Origin: Bacteroidales bacterium
GTDB lineage: Bacteria > Bacteroidota > Bacteroidia > Bacteroidales > Tenuifilaceae
Length of the DNA stretch: 32,025 nucleotides
NCBI GenBank assembly: GCA_016931855.1
Contig: JAFGDZ010000001.1
Location: 1-32,025, forward strand
Direction: 5' to 3'
Position 1 is the stretch's first letter; each line of letters starts with the position of its first letter. The notes beneath the pieces were generated by a model. The model did no database searches. It was not told the origin of the DNA and saw only the letters and a program-made list of their open reading frames with translations. Positions 23,284 to 31,570 of this stretch are shown here, in pieces. The translations under genes and the position numbers were made by a program.

Positions 23284-26200
23284 ATGAGAAAATTTTCCTT
23301 AATCTTTTTTCTTCTAACCAGTTTCTGCTTTTCGTTGCTGGCTCAACAAGAAAACATGAGTGAAGGCTTTGAAGTGTTCAATACAGCCACCAAACTCCCC
23401 GAGGGCTGGATTGCTTACACCAAGGAGGGCACTCGTCCTTTTACTGTGGTAAAGGACTCAAAATATGGGGTTCCTCATGCACGTACTGAGAAATGTTACG
23501 TTTCCTCAACATCTAACCCGCCAAGGTACGATGACACAAAGGTTAGACGCGACAACTGGTTGGTGTCTCCTAAGCTAAAGTACACCGCAGGAGCCTCCTT
23601 GTCGTTGTGGGCAAAATCTAAGGATGCTCCCGGCAACCTTTCTGTTCCCGAGGAGGATCCTAGTTCTAGGTTCGCCATTTATCTGTCTAAAACAGAAACG
23701 GCTGTTGCCGATTTTACAGTGGAGCTACTTGAGGCCGTTCAGGTTCCAAATTCCTACACCGAGTATGCTGTTGATTTGTCTAACCCTGAGTTTGGGTTAA
23801 CCGCTGGCGACGAGGTGTATATTGCAATTCGTGTTGTTGATGAGGTTGATTTAAGCACAAACCCAAACACTAATCGCATTTTATATATTGATGATATTGA
23901 GTTTGGTGTTCCTGTTACAAACCCTATTGTTGAATTGAGTGGTGCTGCTTGGGCTGCCCAAACAATGGTTGGTGAATCGGTATCGAGCGGTAATGTGTTT
24001 GACCTAAAAAATGTGGGAGGAGGCCAGCTTACGGTTACCTCTGTTACCTCTTTAGATGGAACACCTTTCACCACAACCTTCTCTAAGGATGCGGTAAGCC
24101 TATCTCGGAACCAGACCTATTCATTCTCTTTCAATTATTCTAGCGATAGCCCCATTTCCATTACAAAAGATTTTGTTATTGAAACAACGGGAGGATCTGT
24201 TACCGTTTCTCTATCTGGTACTACAGAACCACTTCCCGTTCCTCTTAATGAGATTAACGAGGATTTTGGTGATGGACTCCCAAGTAACTGGCTTACTATT
24301 GATGGCAATAGCGACAAAAACTGCTGGACAATAAAAAATGGGGCGCCAGTTTTAGAGCTAAATGCTGCTGTTCAGAACGATTGGCTGGTGTTGCCACGAG
24401 TAAAAATTAGGGACGGACAGGTGTTGAGTTTTGATTATAAGTGCTCCTTGTCCGACAAGGGCGTTATAAATATTAAAGCCTCTAAGCAGGGGCGTGCCAT
24501 TGGAAAATTCAGCATTACTCTTGCCGAAAATCTGGTTGTTCCACATAGCCCTGTCGATTTTATTACAAAGCAAATTGATTTGGCTGGCTCTTCCTTGGTT
24601 GATGGCGATGAGGTTTTTATTGCCATTCAGTGCGTAAGCGATCCCGTTGGTGGTATATTCCCAGGTAAGTTAACCATTGATAATGTTAAGGTTGTAGCAC
24701 CTAGCCGCGAAGCAGAAATCGTTTCGTGCACCGTTCCAGGTCAAGTGGCTTCTGTTGTTAATGCAGAAGCGGGTACTGTTGATATTACAGTGCCTAGCAC
24801 CTCAGGTATTACGGCAGTAGAGCCTGTTTTTGTTCTTTCGCCTGGCGCAGCAATTTCTCCATCGGGTGTACAGGACTTTAGTCAGGGCGCTGTGGCCTAC
24901 ACGGTAACCGCCGAAGCGGGGAACACCCGCGTATGGCAGGTAAGCGTGGTGCACGAGGTGGTGCTTAGCGATGCTGCCGCGGTAACAGGCTTCAGCATCG
25001 AGGGCGTGAGCGCAGCGGCCGTAATCAGCGCCGAGGCCTCAACCGTTAGCCTAACCGTTCCTACCAGCGTTGACCTCTCCAAGGTATCACCCGTAGTAAC
25101 CGTATCGGATAAGGCGAGCGTTGTTCCCGCCAGCGGCGCGGAGCAGGACTTTAGTCAGGGTGCCGTGGCCTACACGGTAACCGCCGAAGCGGGCAACACC
25201 CGCGTATGGCAGGTGAGCGTGGTGCACGAGGCGGTGCTTAGCGATGCTGCCGAGGTAACAGGCTTCAGCATTGAGGGCGTGAGCGCAGCGGCTGTAATCA
25301 GCGTCGAGACCTCAACCGTTAGCCTAACCGTTCCTACCAGCGTTGACCTCTCCAAGGTATCACCCGTAGTAACCGTATCGGATAAGGCCAGCGTTGTTCC
25401 CGCCAGCGGAGTGGAGCAGGACTTTAGTCAGGGTGCTGTGCCCTATACCGTAACCGCCGAGGCGGGCAACACCCGCGTATGGCAGGTGAGCGTGGTGCAC
25501 GAGGTGGTGCTTAGCGATGCTGCCGCGGTAACAGGCTTCAGCATAGAGGGCGTGAGCGCAACAGCCGTAATCAGCGCCGAGGCCTCAACCGTTAGCCTAA
25601 CGGTTCCCGCCAGCGTTGACCTCTCCAAGGTGTCACCCGTAGTAACCGTATCAGCCAAGGCAAGCGTTATTCCCGCTAGCGGCGCGGAGCAGGACTTTAG
25701 TCAGGGTGCTGTGGCCTACACGGTAACTTCCGAAGCGGGGAACACCCGCGTATGGCAGGTGAGCGTGGTGCACGAGGTGGTGCTTAGCGATGCTGCTGAG
25801 GTAACAGGTTTCAGCATCGAGGGCGTGAGCGCAGCGGCTGTAATCAGCGCCGAGGCCTCAACCGTTAGCCTAACGGTTCCCGCCAGCGTTGACCTCACCA
25901 AGGTATCGCCCGTGGTAACTGTATCGGAGGGAGCCAGCGTTGTTCCCGCCAGCGGAGTGGAGCAGGACTTTAGTCAGGGTGCTGTGGCCTACACGGTAAC
26001 CGCCGAGGCGGGTAACACCCGCGTATGGCAGGTAAGCGTGGTACACGAGGAACAATCTGTTGAGGGTATATTTGAAGGGTTTGAAGGGGGTGAATTACCC
26101 GCTACATGGAGAATGGTTGATGCCGATAACGATGGTAAAGCTTGGTTTGTTATAAAGTATATGCCATTTGAAGGGAATTATATCATAAAAACAAAACGTA

Positions 26201-28404
26201 ACAAAAACCAGAATAACGACTGGCTAATAGCACCAAGAGTTAAGGTGCGAGAGAACGATGTGCTGTCGTTTATGTATCGCTCATCGGCGGTAAACTACAA
26301 GGAGTCGTTCAATGTAAAGGTTTCTAAGAATGGCGTTAATGTTGATTCCGACTTTACCATTACCCTTGCCAGTGTGGTTGATGCTAGTGCCGATGTTGGG
26401 TTTACCAAGTTTGAGTATAGGCTATGCGATAACGATAATATTGCTGCTGGCGACGAGGTGTACATTGCAATACAGGTGGTATCGGCTGATAAAGGTGAGC
26501 TGCACGTAGATAACTTCTCTGTAGCGCCACCAGCAACTAATCCTAAGCTTTTAATGCAGGGTAACCATTGGCGTTCTGTTGTTGAGGTTAACCAAAAAGC
26601 AACCTCGCCCGAGGTGTTCGCATTTGCCAATATCCTAGCGGGAGAGCTAACCGTTTTGAGCTTTGAGCTACCTCAGGGCTTTACTACCTCTTTAAATCCT
26701 AGTGCAGTATCGCTAAAAAAGGATGAGGTTTACTCCTTTACCATAAGCTTTGAACCCGAAGCTGCTGGCGATTATTCTGGTAGTATGGTTATTAAGACTA
26801 ATGGTGGCGATGCCGTAATTGACCTAAAGGGATATGCATATGCAAGCGGTTTGTATCACGAAGGTTTTGAGTCTGAGGCGGCTATTAACGCTTGGGAGGT
26901 GATTGATGCCGATGCCGATGGCCTAGGATGGTTCCCTTACCAGAACGATGAGTATGCCCCCGATTTGGCTCATAGCGGAATGGGTTGTGTTGTATCCGAA
27001 TCGGCTAAGCTAAGCGGTGGCCCTGCAACCCCAAACAACTGGTTGGTATCGCCAAAGGTTGTGGTGAGCAGTGGTTCTAGCCTTACCTTTTGGATAGGCG
27101 CTGTGTCCGATATCAGCTTTAGGGAGCACTACTCCGTTTTGCTATCAACAAAAGGAAAGGGCTTAGATAACTTTGATGTGGTACTTATTGATAATGAGGA
27201 GCTAGCATCTCATGCGTGGACTAAGCGTAGCATCGATCTTTCGGCATATGCAAACAAATCGGTTTACATCGCATTTGTTCACCATAAGGTGTCGGATCAG
27301 TCGCAAATTTTAATTGATGATGTTGTGCTACCCGCTAAGTATGTGGCTACTAATCCTGATCTTACCGTGCTGTTAAAGCAGCAGGATTACACCATTTGCC
27401 CGCTATCGCAGGCTGTTTATAACTTTGATGCAAAGGTTAAAAATCAGGGAGCAGCGCTAACGGAAGCGGCAAGCCTAGCCTTTACCGTTGAGGGAACCTC
27501 ATACAAGGAGCTGCTCTCCATTCCTGTGCCTTTGGCTGCATCGTCGGAGGTGGTACTGGCCGTTAGCAATGGCTTTACTCCCAAGGCTAAGGGTGAGTAC
27601 ACAGTGCGTGTTGAGGCGGCTATTGCCAACGATGAAAATCCTGCCGATAATGTTATTACCTCTACATTTACGGTTTGCGACTCTGTGCTTGCTAGGGATA
27701 AGGGAATCTTTACCAATTTTGTTGGTTTAGGCCCTAAGAATGGCGGCGTTGTTGGTCAAAAGTTTACGGTGGTTGTAAAGGATACGCTAACCTCTATCTC
27801 GTTCTATAGGGTTGCGGCTAGTGCTGAGCTTACCGTTTCGGCTAGCGTGTTTGGTTTTGATACTAAGCCAACCAAGGAGATTGCTCGTACAGCTAATGTT
27901 ACTATTCCTGCAGAGTTCGAAGGTTGGGTTACCATTCCATTGGCTAAGCCGTTGGTGCTTGAGCCTAATGCCTACTTTGTTGGGCTTAATGAGAGCGCCG
28001 AGGGTAACTTAGGGCTTGCGGTTGATCAGGGTATCTTCCATCCACAGAGCTGTTTTATCCAGTTTATGGGGGAATGGATTGCTGCCGACGAGCTGGAGGA
28101 GGCTATGCAAATGGTGCTTCTGCTCCGTGCAAACTTTGCCCCTAAACAAATTGTTAGCAGCGATTTTTACAATAAGTTGAATGTTAGTGTATATCCAAAT
28201 CCTGCTAAAGGCTGGATTAATATTGATGGAATGAGCGGTGCAACAGCCACTTTGTATAGCTTAAGCGGAACGGTTTGCATGTCGGTTTCCATTGAGTCCG
28301 ATACCCAAAAGGTAAATATAGAGCAGCTACAGCCTGGTGTTTACGTTTTGCGCATAGCAAAACAGGGCTTGTATTCCTCTATAAAACTAGTAGTTACAAG
28401 GTAG
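23284..28404 (+). CDS. Large T9SS-secreted repeat protein with choice-of-anchor J domains
   Basis: Surface or secreted protein of 1706 residues exported by Sec and then T9SS. Order: signal peptide (1-20); a choice-of-anchor J-type jellyroll (about 25-208, with NWLVSPKL and LYIDDIEFG); an Ig-like choice-of-anchor D-type domain (210-315); a second jellyroll (320-473); four near-identical 91-residue beta repeats plus partial ones (about 474-922); a third jellyroll (925-1083, DWLIAPRVKV); another D-type domain (1084-1188); a fourth jellyroll (1190-1355); a CARDB-like domain (1356-1468); an unassigned beta domain (1470-1620); and the T9SS type A sorting domain (1621-1706, SVYPNPAKGWINI and GVYVLRIAKQG). 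No catalytic domain was recognised, so adhesion or carbohydrate/protein binding is likeliest. A TPR-HTH regulator follows. Confidence 0.88.
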   Translation: MRKFSLIFFLLTSFCFSLLAQQENMSEGFEVFNTATKLPEGWIAYTKEGTRPFTVVKDSKYGVPHARTEKCYVSSTSNPPRYDDTKVRRDNWLVSPKLKYTAGASLSLWAKSKDAPGNLSVPEEDPSSRFAIYLSKTETAVADFTVELLEAVQVPNSYTEYAVDLSNPEFGLTAGDEVYIAIRVVDEVDLSTNPNTNRILYIDDIEFGVPVTNPIVELSGAAWAAQTMVGESVSSGNVFDLKNVGGGQLTVTSVTSLDGTPFTTTFSKDAVSLSRNQTYSFSFNYSSDSPISITKDFVIETTGGSVTVSLSGTTEPLPVPLNEINEDFGDGLPSNWLTIDGNSDKNCWTIKNGAPVLELNAAVQNDWLVLPRVKIRDGQVLSFDYKCSLSDKGVINIKASKQGRAIGKFSITLAENLVVPHSPVDFITKQIDLAGSSLVDGDEVFIAIQCVSDPVGGIFPGKLTIDNVKVVAPSREAEIVSCTVPGQVASVVNAEAGTVDITVPSTSGITAVEPVFVLSPGAAISPSGVQDFSQGAVAYTVTAEAGNTRVWQVSVVHEVVLSDAAAVTGFSIEGVSAAAVISAEASTVSLTVPTSVDLSKVSPVVTVSDKASVVPASGAEQDFSQGAVAYTVTAEAGNTRVWQVSVVHEAVLSDAAEVTGFSIEGVSAAAVISVETSTVSLTVPTSVDLSKVSPVVTVSDKASVVPASGVEQDFSQGAVPYTVTAEAGNTRVWQVSVVHEVVLSDAAAVTGFSIEGVSATAVISAEASTVSLTVPASVDLSKVSPVVTVSAKASVIPASGAEQDFSQGAVAYTVTSEAGNTRVWQVSVVHEVVLSDAAEVTGFSIEGVSAAAVISAEASTVSLTVPASVDLTKVSPVVTVSEGASVVPASGVEQDFSQGAVAYTVTAEAGNTRVWQVSVVHEEQSVEGIFEGFEGGELPATWRMVDADNDGKAWFVIKYMPFEGNYIIKTKRNKNQNNDWLIAPRVKVRENDVLSFMYRSSAVNYKESFNVKVSKNGVNVDSDFTITLASVVDASADVGFTKFEYRLCDNDNIAAGDEVYIAIQVVSADKGELHVDNFSVAPPATNPKLLMQGNHWRSVVEVNQKATSPEVFAFANILAGELTVLSFELPQGFTTSLNPSAVSLKKDEVYSFTISFEPEAAGDYSGSMVIKTNGGDAVIDLKGYAYASGLYHEGFESEAAINAWEVIDADADGLGWFPYQNDEYAPDLAHSGMGCVVSESAKLSGGPATPNNWLVSPKVVVSSGSSLTFWIGAVSDISFREHYSVLLSTKGKGLDNFDVVLIDNEELASHAWTKRSIDLSAYANKSVYIAFVHHKVSDQSQILIDDVVLPAKYVATNPDLTVLLKQQDYTICPLSQAVYNFDAKVKNQGAALTEAASLAFTVEGTSYKELLSIPVPLAASSEVVLAVSNGFTPKAKGEYTVRVEAAIANDENPADNVITSTFTVCDSVLARDKGIFTNFVGLGPKNGGVVGQKFTVVVKDTLTSISFYRVAASAELTVSASVFGFDTKPTKEIARTANVTIPAEFEGWVTIPLAKPLVLEPNAYFVGLNESAEGNLGLAVDQGIFHPQSCFIQFMGEWIAADELEEAMQMVLLLRANFAPKQIVSSDFYNKLNVSVYPNPAKGWINIDGMSGATATLYSLSGTVCMSVSIESDTQKVNIEQLQPGVYVLRIAKQGLYSSIKLVVTR
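24871..26050 (+). repeat. Tandem 273-bp coding repeats (91-residue units)
   Basis: Units begin with CAGGACTTTAGTCAGGG at 24871, 25144, 25417, 25690 and 25963, exactly 273 bp apart: four full copies and a partial fifth. Neighbouring copies are almost identical in DNA. Translated units resemble beta-sandwich repeats of the DUF5018 kind (FSIEGVSAAAVISAE, then GAVAYTVTAEAGNTRVWQVS). The repeats look richer in G+C than the flanking coding sequence. Confidence 0.9.
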
Positions 28405-28429
28405 TTTTTCTGTTTCAGTTTCCTTGCTT

Positions 28430-28462
28430 GAGGCTATCCGATTTTAATCGGGTAGCCTCTTT
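28430..28462 (+). terminator. Intrinsic terminator after the large T9SS gene
   Basis: Arms GAGGCTATCCGATT and AATCGGGTAGCCTC make a 14-bp stem (one U-G pair) with a TT loop, followed by TTT. It lies 26 nt after the stop and separates the secreted protein from the downstream regulator. Confidence 0.78.
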
Positions 28463-28520
28463 GCATAGCACTCTTTTGCGTTTTTGTTGATGCGTTAGGC
28501 GTAAATGAGAACAATAAGGC

Positions 28521-28529
28521 TATTTTTGC
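28521..28529 (+). promoter_or_regulatory. Bacteroidota -7 promoter element for the TPR-HTH gene
   Basis: TATTTTTGC matches TAnnTTTGY; the ATG at 28545 lies 16 nt downstream, implying a very short leader. Confidence 0.5.
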
Positions 28530-28544
28530 GAAAAGCATAGTTTT

Positions 28545-30470
28545 ATGCGTTATAAGATGTTTATGGGAAAAGCGTTTGGCCGTATTGCTGTCACCGTACT
28601 GCTGCTGTTTGGGGCAAGTGGGGCGTATGGTGGTGTTGATACATCTTATGTTAACCAGCTTAACTCAAAGGCTTTTCTGCTCCTCTCTAAAAACGATACT
28701 GGGGCAATGCGCTTGGCTAGGGAGGCGCTAAAGGTATCGCTTAGCGGTAACTATAAGCTGGGCTGTGCTTCGGCTTACAACAACTATGGTATCTTCTATA
28801 GCAACAAGGGGCTTTTTGATAGCGCCTTGGTTTTTATGCAAAAGGCGTACGAGATATATAGCGCACTAGGCGATTCTGTGCTCATCTCTCGTAATCTATC
28901 TAACTTGGGATCGGTGGCTTTCTACTCGGGAAAGTACGCATCGGCTGAGGAGTACTACAAAAAGGCGCTGCATTTTAAACCTAAGGCCGATAGCAGTAGC
29001 TACTATGCCACTATCTTCCTAAACCTATCAATGATATACAATATAAAGGGTGATTACGCCGATGCCCTTTTTTACCTTTACGATGGTTTGCGTACAATTG
29101 GCACCGATACCTCATCGGTTGTGGCTGCGCGGTTTTATAGTAGCATTGGCAGCCTATACCTGCACATTAGGGAGTTTGATAAGTCGAGTCAGTTCTTTGC
29201 AAAGGCGCTATCTGTTTTTGAAGCCTTTGGGCTTAGTAGCGAAATTGCCGAGGTGTCCAATAACCTAGGAAATCTGTACCAAGAAAAAGGGTTGCTTGCC
29301 GATGCTTATAGCTACTATTCTGCCGCTCACGATATTAATGTGCGTTTAAATAACTTGCGTGGCGTTGCCACCTGCTTGGGGAATATGGGGCAGGTTTTAC
29401 GCGACCAAAAGGATTACCTTAAAGCCCTTGGGCTGCTAAACCAGTCGTTGGATCTACGCAGGCGCCTTAACGACCAGCGCGGCATGCTCTTTACCAAGCT
29501 GGCTATTGCCGAAATTTATTACGACCAATCAAACTACCCCATTGCCATTCGGTTTGCCGAGGAGGCTCTTGCCCTTGCGCTTAAGCTTGATGTGCAGCGT
29601 GAGGTTTGCGCTACCTACCTGCTGCTGGCCAAAAGCAATAGGATGAGCGGCGATATGGTTAATGCCTATAGGTTTATGTCGTTATACTCATCGGCAAAGG
29701 ATACCCTTTTTAGCACTGAGCGAACCGAGGCTATGGCAAACCTTTCCACCCGGTACGAGGTGGATAAGAAGGAGCAGCAGCTCAAACTGCAGCAACAGGA
29801 GATAACCCTGCTTAATAGGGATCAAGCCATAAAATCGCTAACCTTTAAAATGGTGATGCTTTTTGTGCTAATTCTTTTGCTTGTTGCAATGCTTGTTGTT
29901 TTTAGACTGAGGTCTAAAAATAGGGTGAACCAGGCGATGCTGATAAAGAATAGGGAGCTGTTTGAGTCCAATCAGGAGCTTAGCAGGGCAAAGCTGGAGG
30001 TGTCGGCCATTGAGCGGGAGAAGCTAAGGAATGAGCTGCATTACAATAAGGAGACGCTAAAGCTGCTAGCCTTTCAGATAATCCAGAAGAACGATTTTAT
30101 ATCGGCGCTGCAAAAGGAGGTTGAGCTTATAGAAAAGACGCTGCCAAACAGGGAGAGCGCAAAGCATTTAAAGCAGCTCCATAGCCTAATAAAGGCTCAG
30201 TCGATACTCGATAGAGAGAAGCAGCTTTTTCAGGAGGATGTCAACAAGCTGAGCCGTGAGTTTTTGGATAGGCTTACTCAGAATTACCCCGATTTAACCG
30301 AGGATGAGCGCCGCTTGTGTGTTTACCTGCGTTTAAACCTTTCGTCGAAGGAGATTGCAACGCTCTTTGGCATAAGCCCCAAAAGCGCCGATATGAAGCG
30401 CTTTAGGCTTAGAAAAAAAATTGGAATTGACTCCGATACCTCGCTGTTCGACTTCTTGCAGGAGTACTAG
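28545..30470 (+). CDS. TPR-transmembrane-HTH transcriptional regulator
   Basis: One-component membrane regulator, 641 residues. A signal peptide (GRIAVTVLLLFGASGAYG) directs the N-terminus to the periplasm. Residues about 35-400 are tetratricopeptide repeats (YNNYGIFYSNKGLFDSALVF, then LSNLGSVAFYSGKYASAEEY and more). A single transmembrane helix is at about 436-456, then a cytoplasmic coiled coil (460-570). The C-terminal winged or LuxR-like HTH spans about 580-641 with LTEDERRLCVYLRLNLSSKE, then IATLFGISPKSADMKRFRLR. This design is frequent in Bacteroidota and is thought to sense periplasmic events. ATGs at 28545, 28557 and 28563 are all possible starts; I keep the first. It has its own promoter element and may control the T9SS protein gene next to it, an inference. 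Confidence 0.85.
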   Translation: MRYKMFMGKAFGRIAVTVLLLFGASGAYGGVDTSYVNQLNSKAFLLLSKNDTGAMRLAREALKVSLSGNYKLGCASAYNNYGIFYSNKGLFDSALVFMQKAYEIYSALGDSVLISRNLSNLGSVAFYSGKYASAEEYYKKALHFKPKADSSSYYATIFLNLSMIYNIKGDYADALFYLYDGLRTIGTDTSSVVAARFYSSIGSLYLHIREFDKSSQFFAKALSVFEAFGLSSEIAEVSNNLGNLYQEKGLLADAYSYYSAAHDINVRLNNLRGVATCLGNMGQVLRDQKDYLKALGLLNQSLDLRRRLNDQRGMLFTKLAIAEIYYDQSNYPIAIRFAEEALALALKLDVQREVCATYLLLAKSNRMSGDMVNAYRFMSLYSSAKDTLFSTERTEAMANLSTRYEVDKKEQQLKLQQQEITLLNRDQAIKSLTFKMVMLFVLILLLVAMLVVFRLRSKNRVNQAMLIKNRELFESNQELSRAKLEVSAIEREKLRNELHYNKETLKLLAFQIIQKNDFISALQKEVELIEKTLPNRESAKHLKQLHSLIKAQSILDREKQLFQEDVNKLSREFLDRLTQNYPDLTEDERRLCVYLRLNLSSKEIATLFGISPKSADMKRFRLRKKIGIDSDTSLFDFLQEY

Positions 30471-30477
30471 CTTTGTG

Positions 30478-30777
30478 CTATACGTAAACCTCGCTGGAAC
30501 TTTCGCTGCTGCTGGTTTGTATAGATTGGATGCGTTTTAGCGTTTCGTCTATATCATCCCTTCTCACAATTACAAAGCCCTTGCGGGTGTTTATGTCCTT
30601 TAAACTAGCACATGCAGCGTGGCAGCCGCTAACTACAACTACGCAGTCAAAAGTCTCGTTGCTGTTTACTGCTTTTACTTCGTATTGCTGATAGAGTTCC
30701 TTTATCTTGTTGGCAAAGGCAACCCTGTCGTATTTTGGGTTGCACCCACCGCAGTATTTTATGCCTATTTTGGTCAT
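30478..30777 (-). CDS. Small CGGC-motif cysteine protein
   Basis: Unrecognised protein of 99 residues from the ATG at 30777 (MTKIGIKYCGGCNPKYDR). The ORF extends to 30855 but would then overlap the upstream thioesterase gene by 58 nt; with my start the gap is 20 nt. Two conserved-looking cysteine groups are present: CGGC at residues 9-12 and SGCHAACAS at about 50-58, preceded by a hydrophobic strand (DCVVVVSGC). This looks like a redox or metal-binding alpha/beta fold, perhaps with an Fe-S cluster or zinc, related in style to CGGC-domain proteins. The tail is Ser-rich. It is apparently co-transcribed with the PaaI-type thioesterase. Its stop faces the TPR-HTH gene 7 bp away, without a visible terminator. 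Confidence 0.6.
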   Translation of the reverse strand: MTKIGIKYCGGCNPKYDRVAFANKIKELYQQYEVKAVNSNETFDCVVVVSGCHAACASLKDINTRKGFVIVRRDDIDETLKRIQSIQTSSSESSSEVYV

Positions 30778-30797
30778 AGCGCTTATTGCTGTGTTGG

Positions 30798-31271
30798 TTA
30801 AAGGGGAGCGGATTCCTCCCTTAGTCGTACCGCAATCATCTGCCCCGTAACGCAAACCTCACCCTTGGCACTTACCGATAGGTTTATGGTAACCTTTCGT
30901 GGTTTTACCTCAACTATTTGTCCGCGAATCTCCAGCTCAACGCCGTGTGGGGTTGGCTTGTGGTAATCAACCTTTAGCGATGCCGTAACAAATCTAATGG
31001 GGGGCATGGTATCCATTGCTCTGCCCTCAGCTCTAAATGCAGCCGCGGCAGCAGAGCCTGTTCCATGGCAATCCATTAGCGATGCAATTAGTCCGCCATA
31101 TACATTGCCTGGATATCCGCCCGTGTGGTAGCTCTCTGGCGTGAAGTGTGCCACAGTCTCGTCTCCATTCCAGTAACTCTTAACGTGCATGCCCTGCTGG
31201 TTGCTCTTTCCGCAGCCATAGCAGTGGCTAAACTCCTCTATATAGTAATCCTGAAAGGCCTTGTTTTCCAT
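30798..31271 (-). CDS. PaaI-family hotdog thioesterase
   Basis: Predicted acyl-CoA thioesterase of 157 residues, cytoplasmic. The N-terminus has HCYGCGKSNQQGMHVKSYW, the Cys-x2-Cys-Gly-x2-Asn segment typical of this PaaI subgroup. The active-site helix is GGYPGNVYGGLIASLMDCHG, in which the Asp matches the usual catalytic acid near the hotdog helix. Then come PIRFVTASLKVDYHKPTP and a C-terminal strand GEVCVTGQMIAVRL. Its usual partner substrate is an aromatic or short/medium acyl-CoA, but specificity is not readable. It is followed at 20 nt by the CGGC protein gene, which suggests they act together. The start at 31271 is supported by the homologous N-terminus ENKAFQDYYIEEFSHC. Confidence 0.86.
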   Translation of the reverse strand: MENKAFQDYYIEEFSHCYGCGKSNQQGMHVKSYWNGDETVAHFTPESYHTGGYPGNVYGGLIASLMDCHGTGSAAAAAFRAEGRAMDTMPPIRFVTASLKVDYHKPTPHGVELEIRGQIVEVKPRKVTINLSVSAKGEVCVTGQMIAVRLREESAPL

Positions 31272-31337
31272 TTGTTGATTCTTTTGAAAAGTGCAGGCAA
31301 AGGTAATGCTTCCTTTTTTGAATGGGTATGCTGTAGG

Positions 31338-31433
31338 GCAGGGAGAAGGGGTAAGGTTAAAGGAGAAAAGTTAAAAGTTAAAGGAGAGAAGCAGATTTTA
31401 GACGCTAGAATTTAGATTTTAGACAAAGAACCA
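31338..31433. repeat. Low-complexity GTTAAAAGTTAAAGGAGA / TTTTAGAC repeat
   Basis: Part of a 299-bp spacer (31272-31570) with no gene. It holds short tandem words: GGTTAAAGGAGAAAA, GTTAAAAGTTAAAGGAGA, then TTTTAGACGCTAGAATTTAG and ATTTTAGAC. Such slipped repeats are common between genes of Bacteroidota (recollection). The spacer also has AGCCCCAGCGGAGCGGGT near 31488-31505. Confidence 0.5.
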
Positions 31434-31518
31434 AACAGCTTGTCTCGACCTTAGGCTAGACTATAAACCAAACACTAAACACCAACTAGCCCCAGCGGAG
31501 CGGGTGGGTATGTAGAAA

Positions 31519-31547
31519 AAAGGGCCGCCCAAACAAGGCGGCCCTTT
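31519..31547 (-). terminator. Intrinsic terminator of the right-edge T9SS gene
   Basis: Perfect 11-bp stem AAAGGGCCGCC / GGCGGCCCTTT with a 7-nt loop. On the minus strand it is followed by further T residues (31514-31518 read as T). It lies 23 nt past the stop of the minus-strand gene. Confidence 0.85.
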
Positions 31548-31570
31548 ATAGATATCAAAAAAGATAGAAA

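Noticed and set aside
24871-26050. CRISPR-like periodic repeats
   Set aside because: The 273-bp period is entirely coding, contiguous and in frame; there are no spacers.
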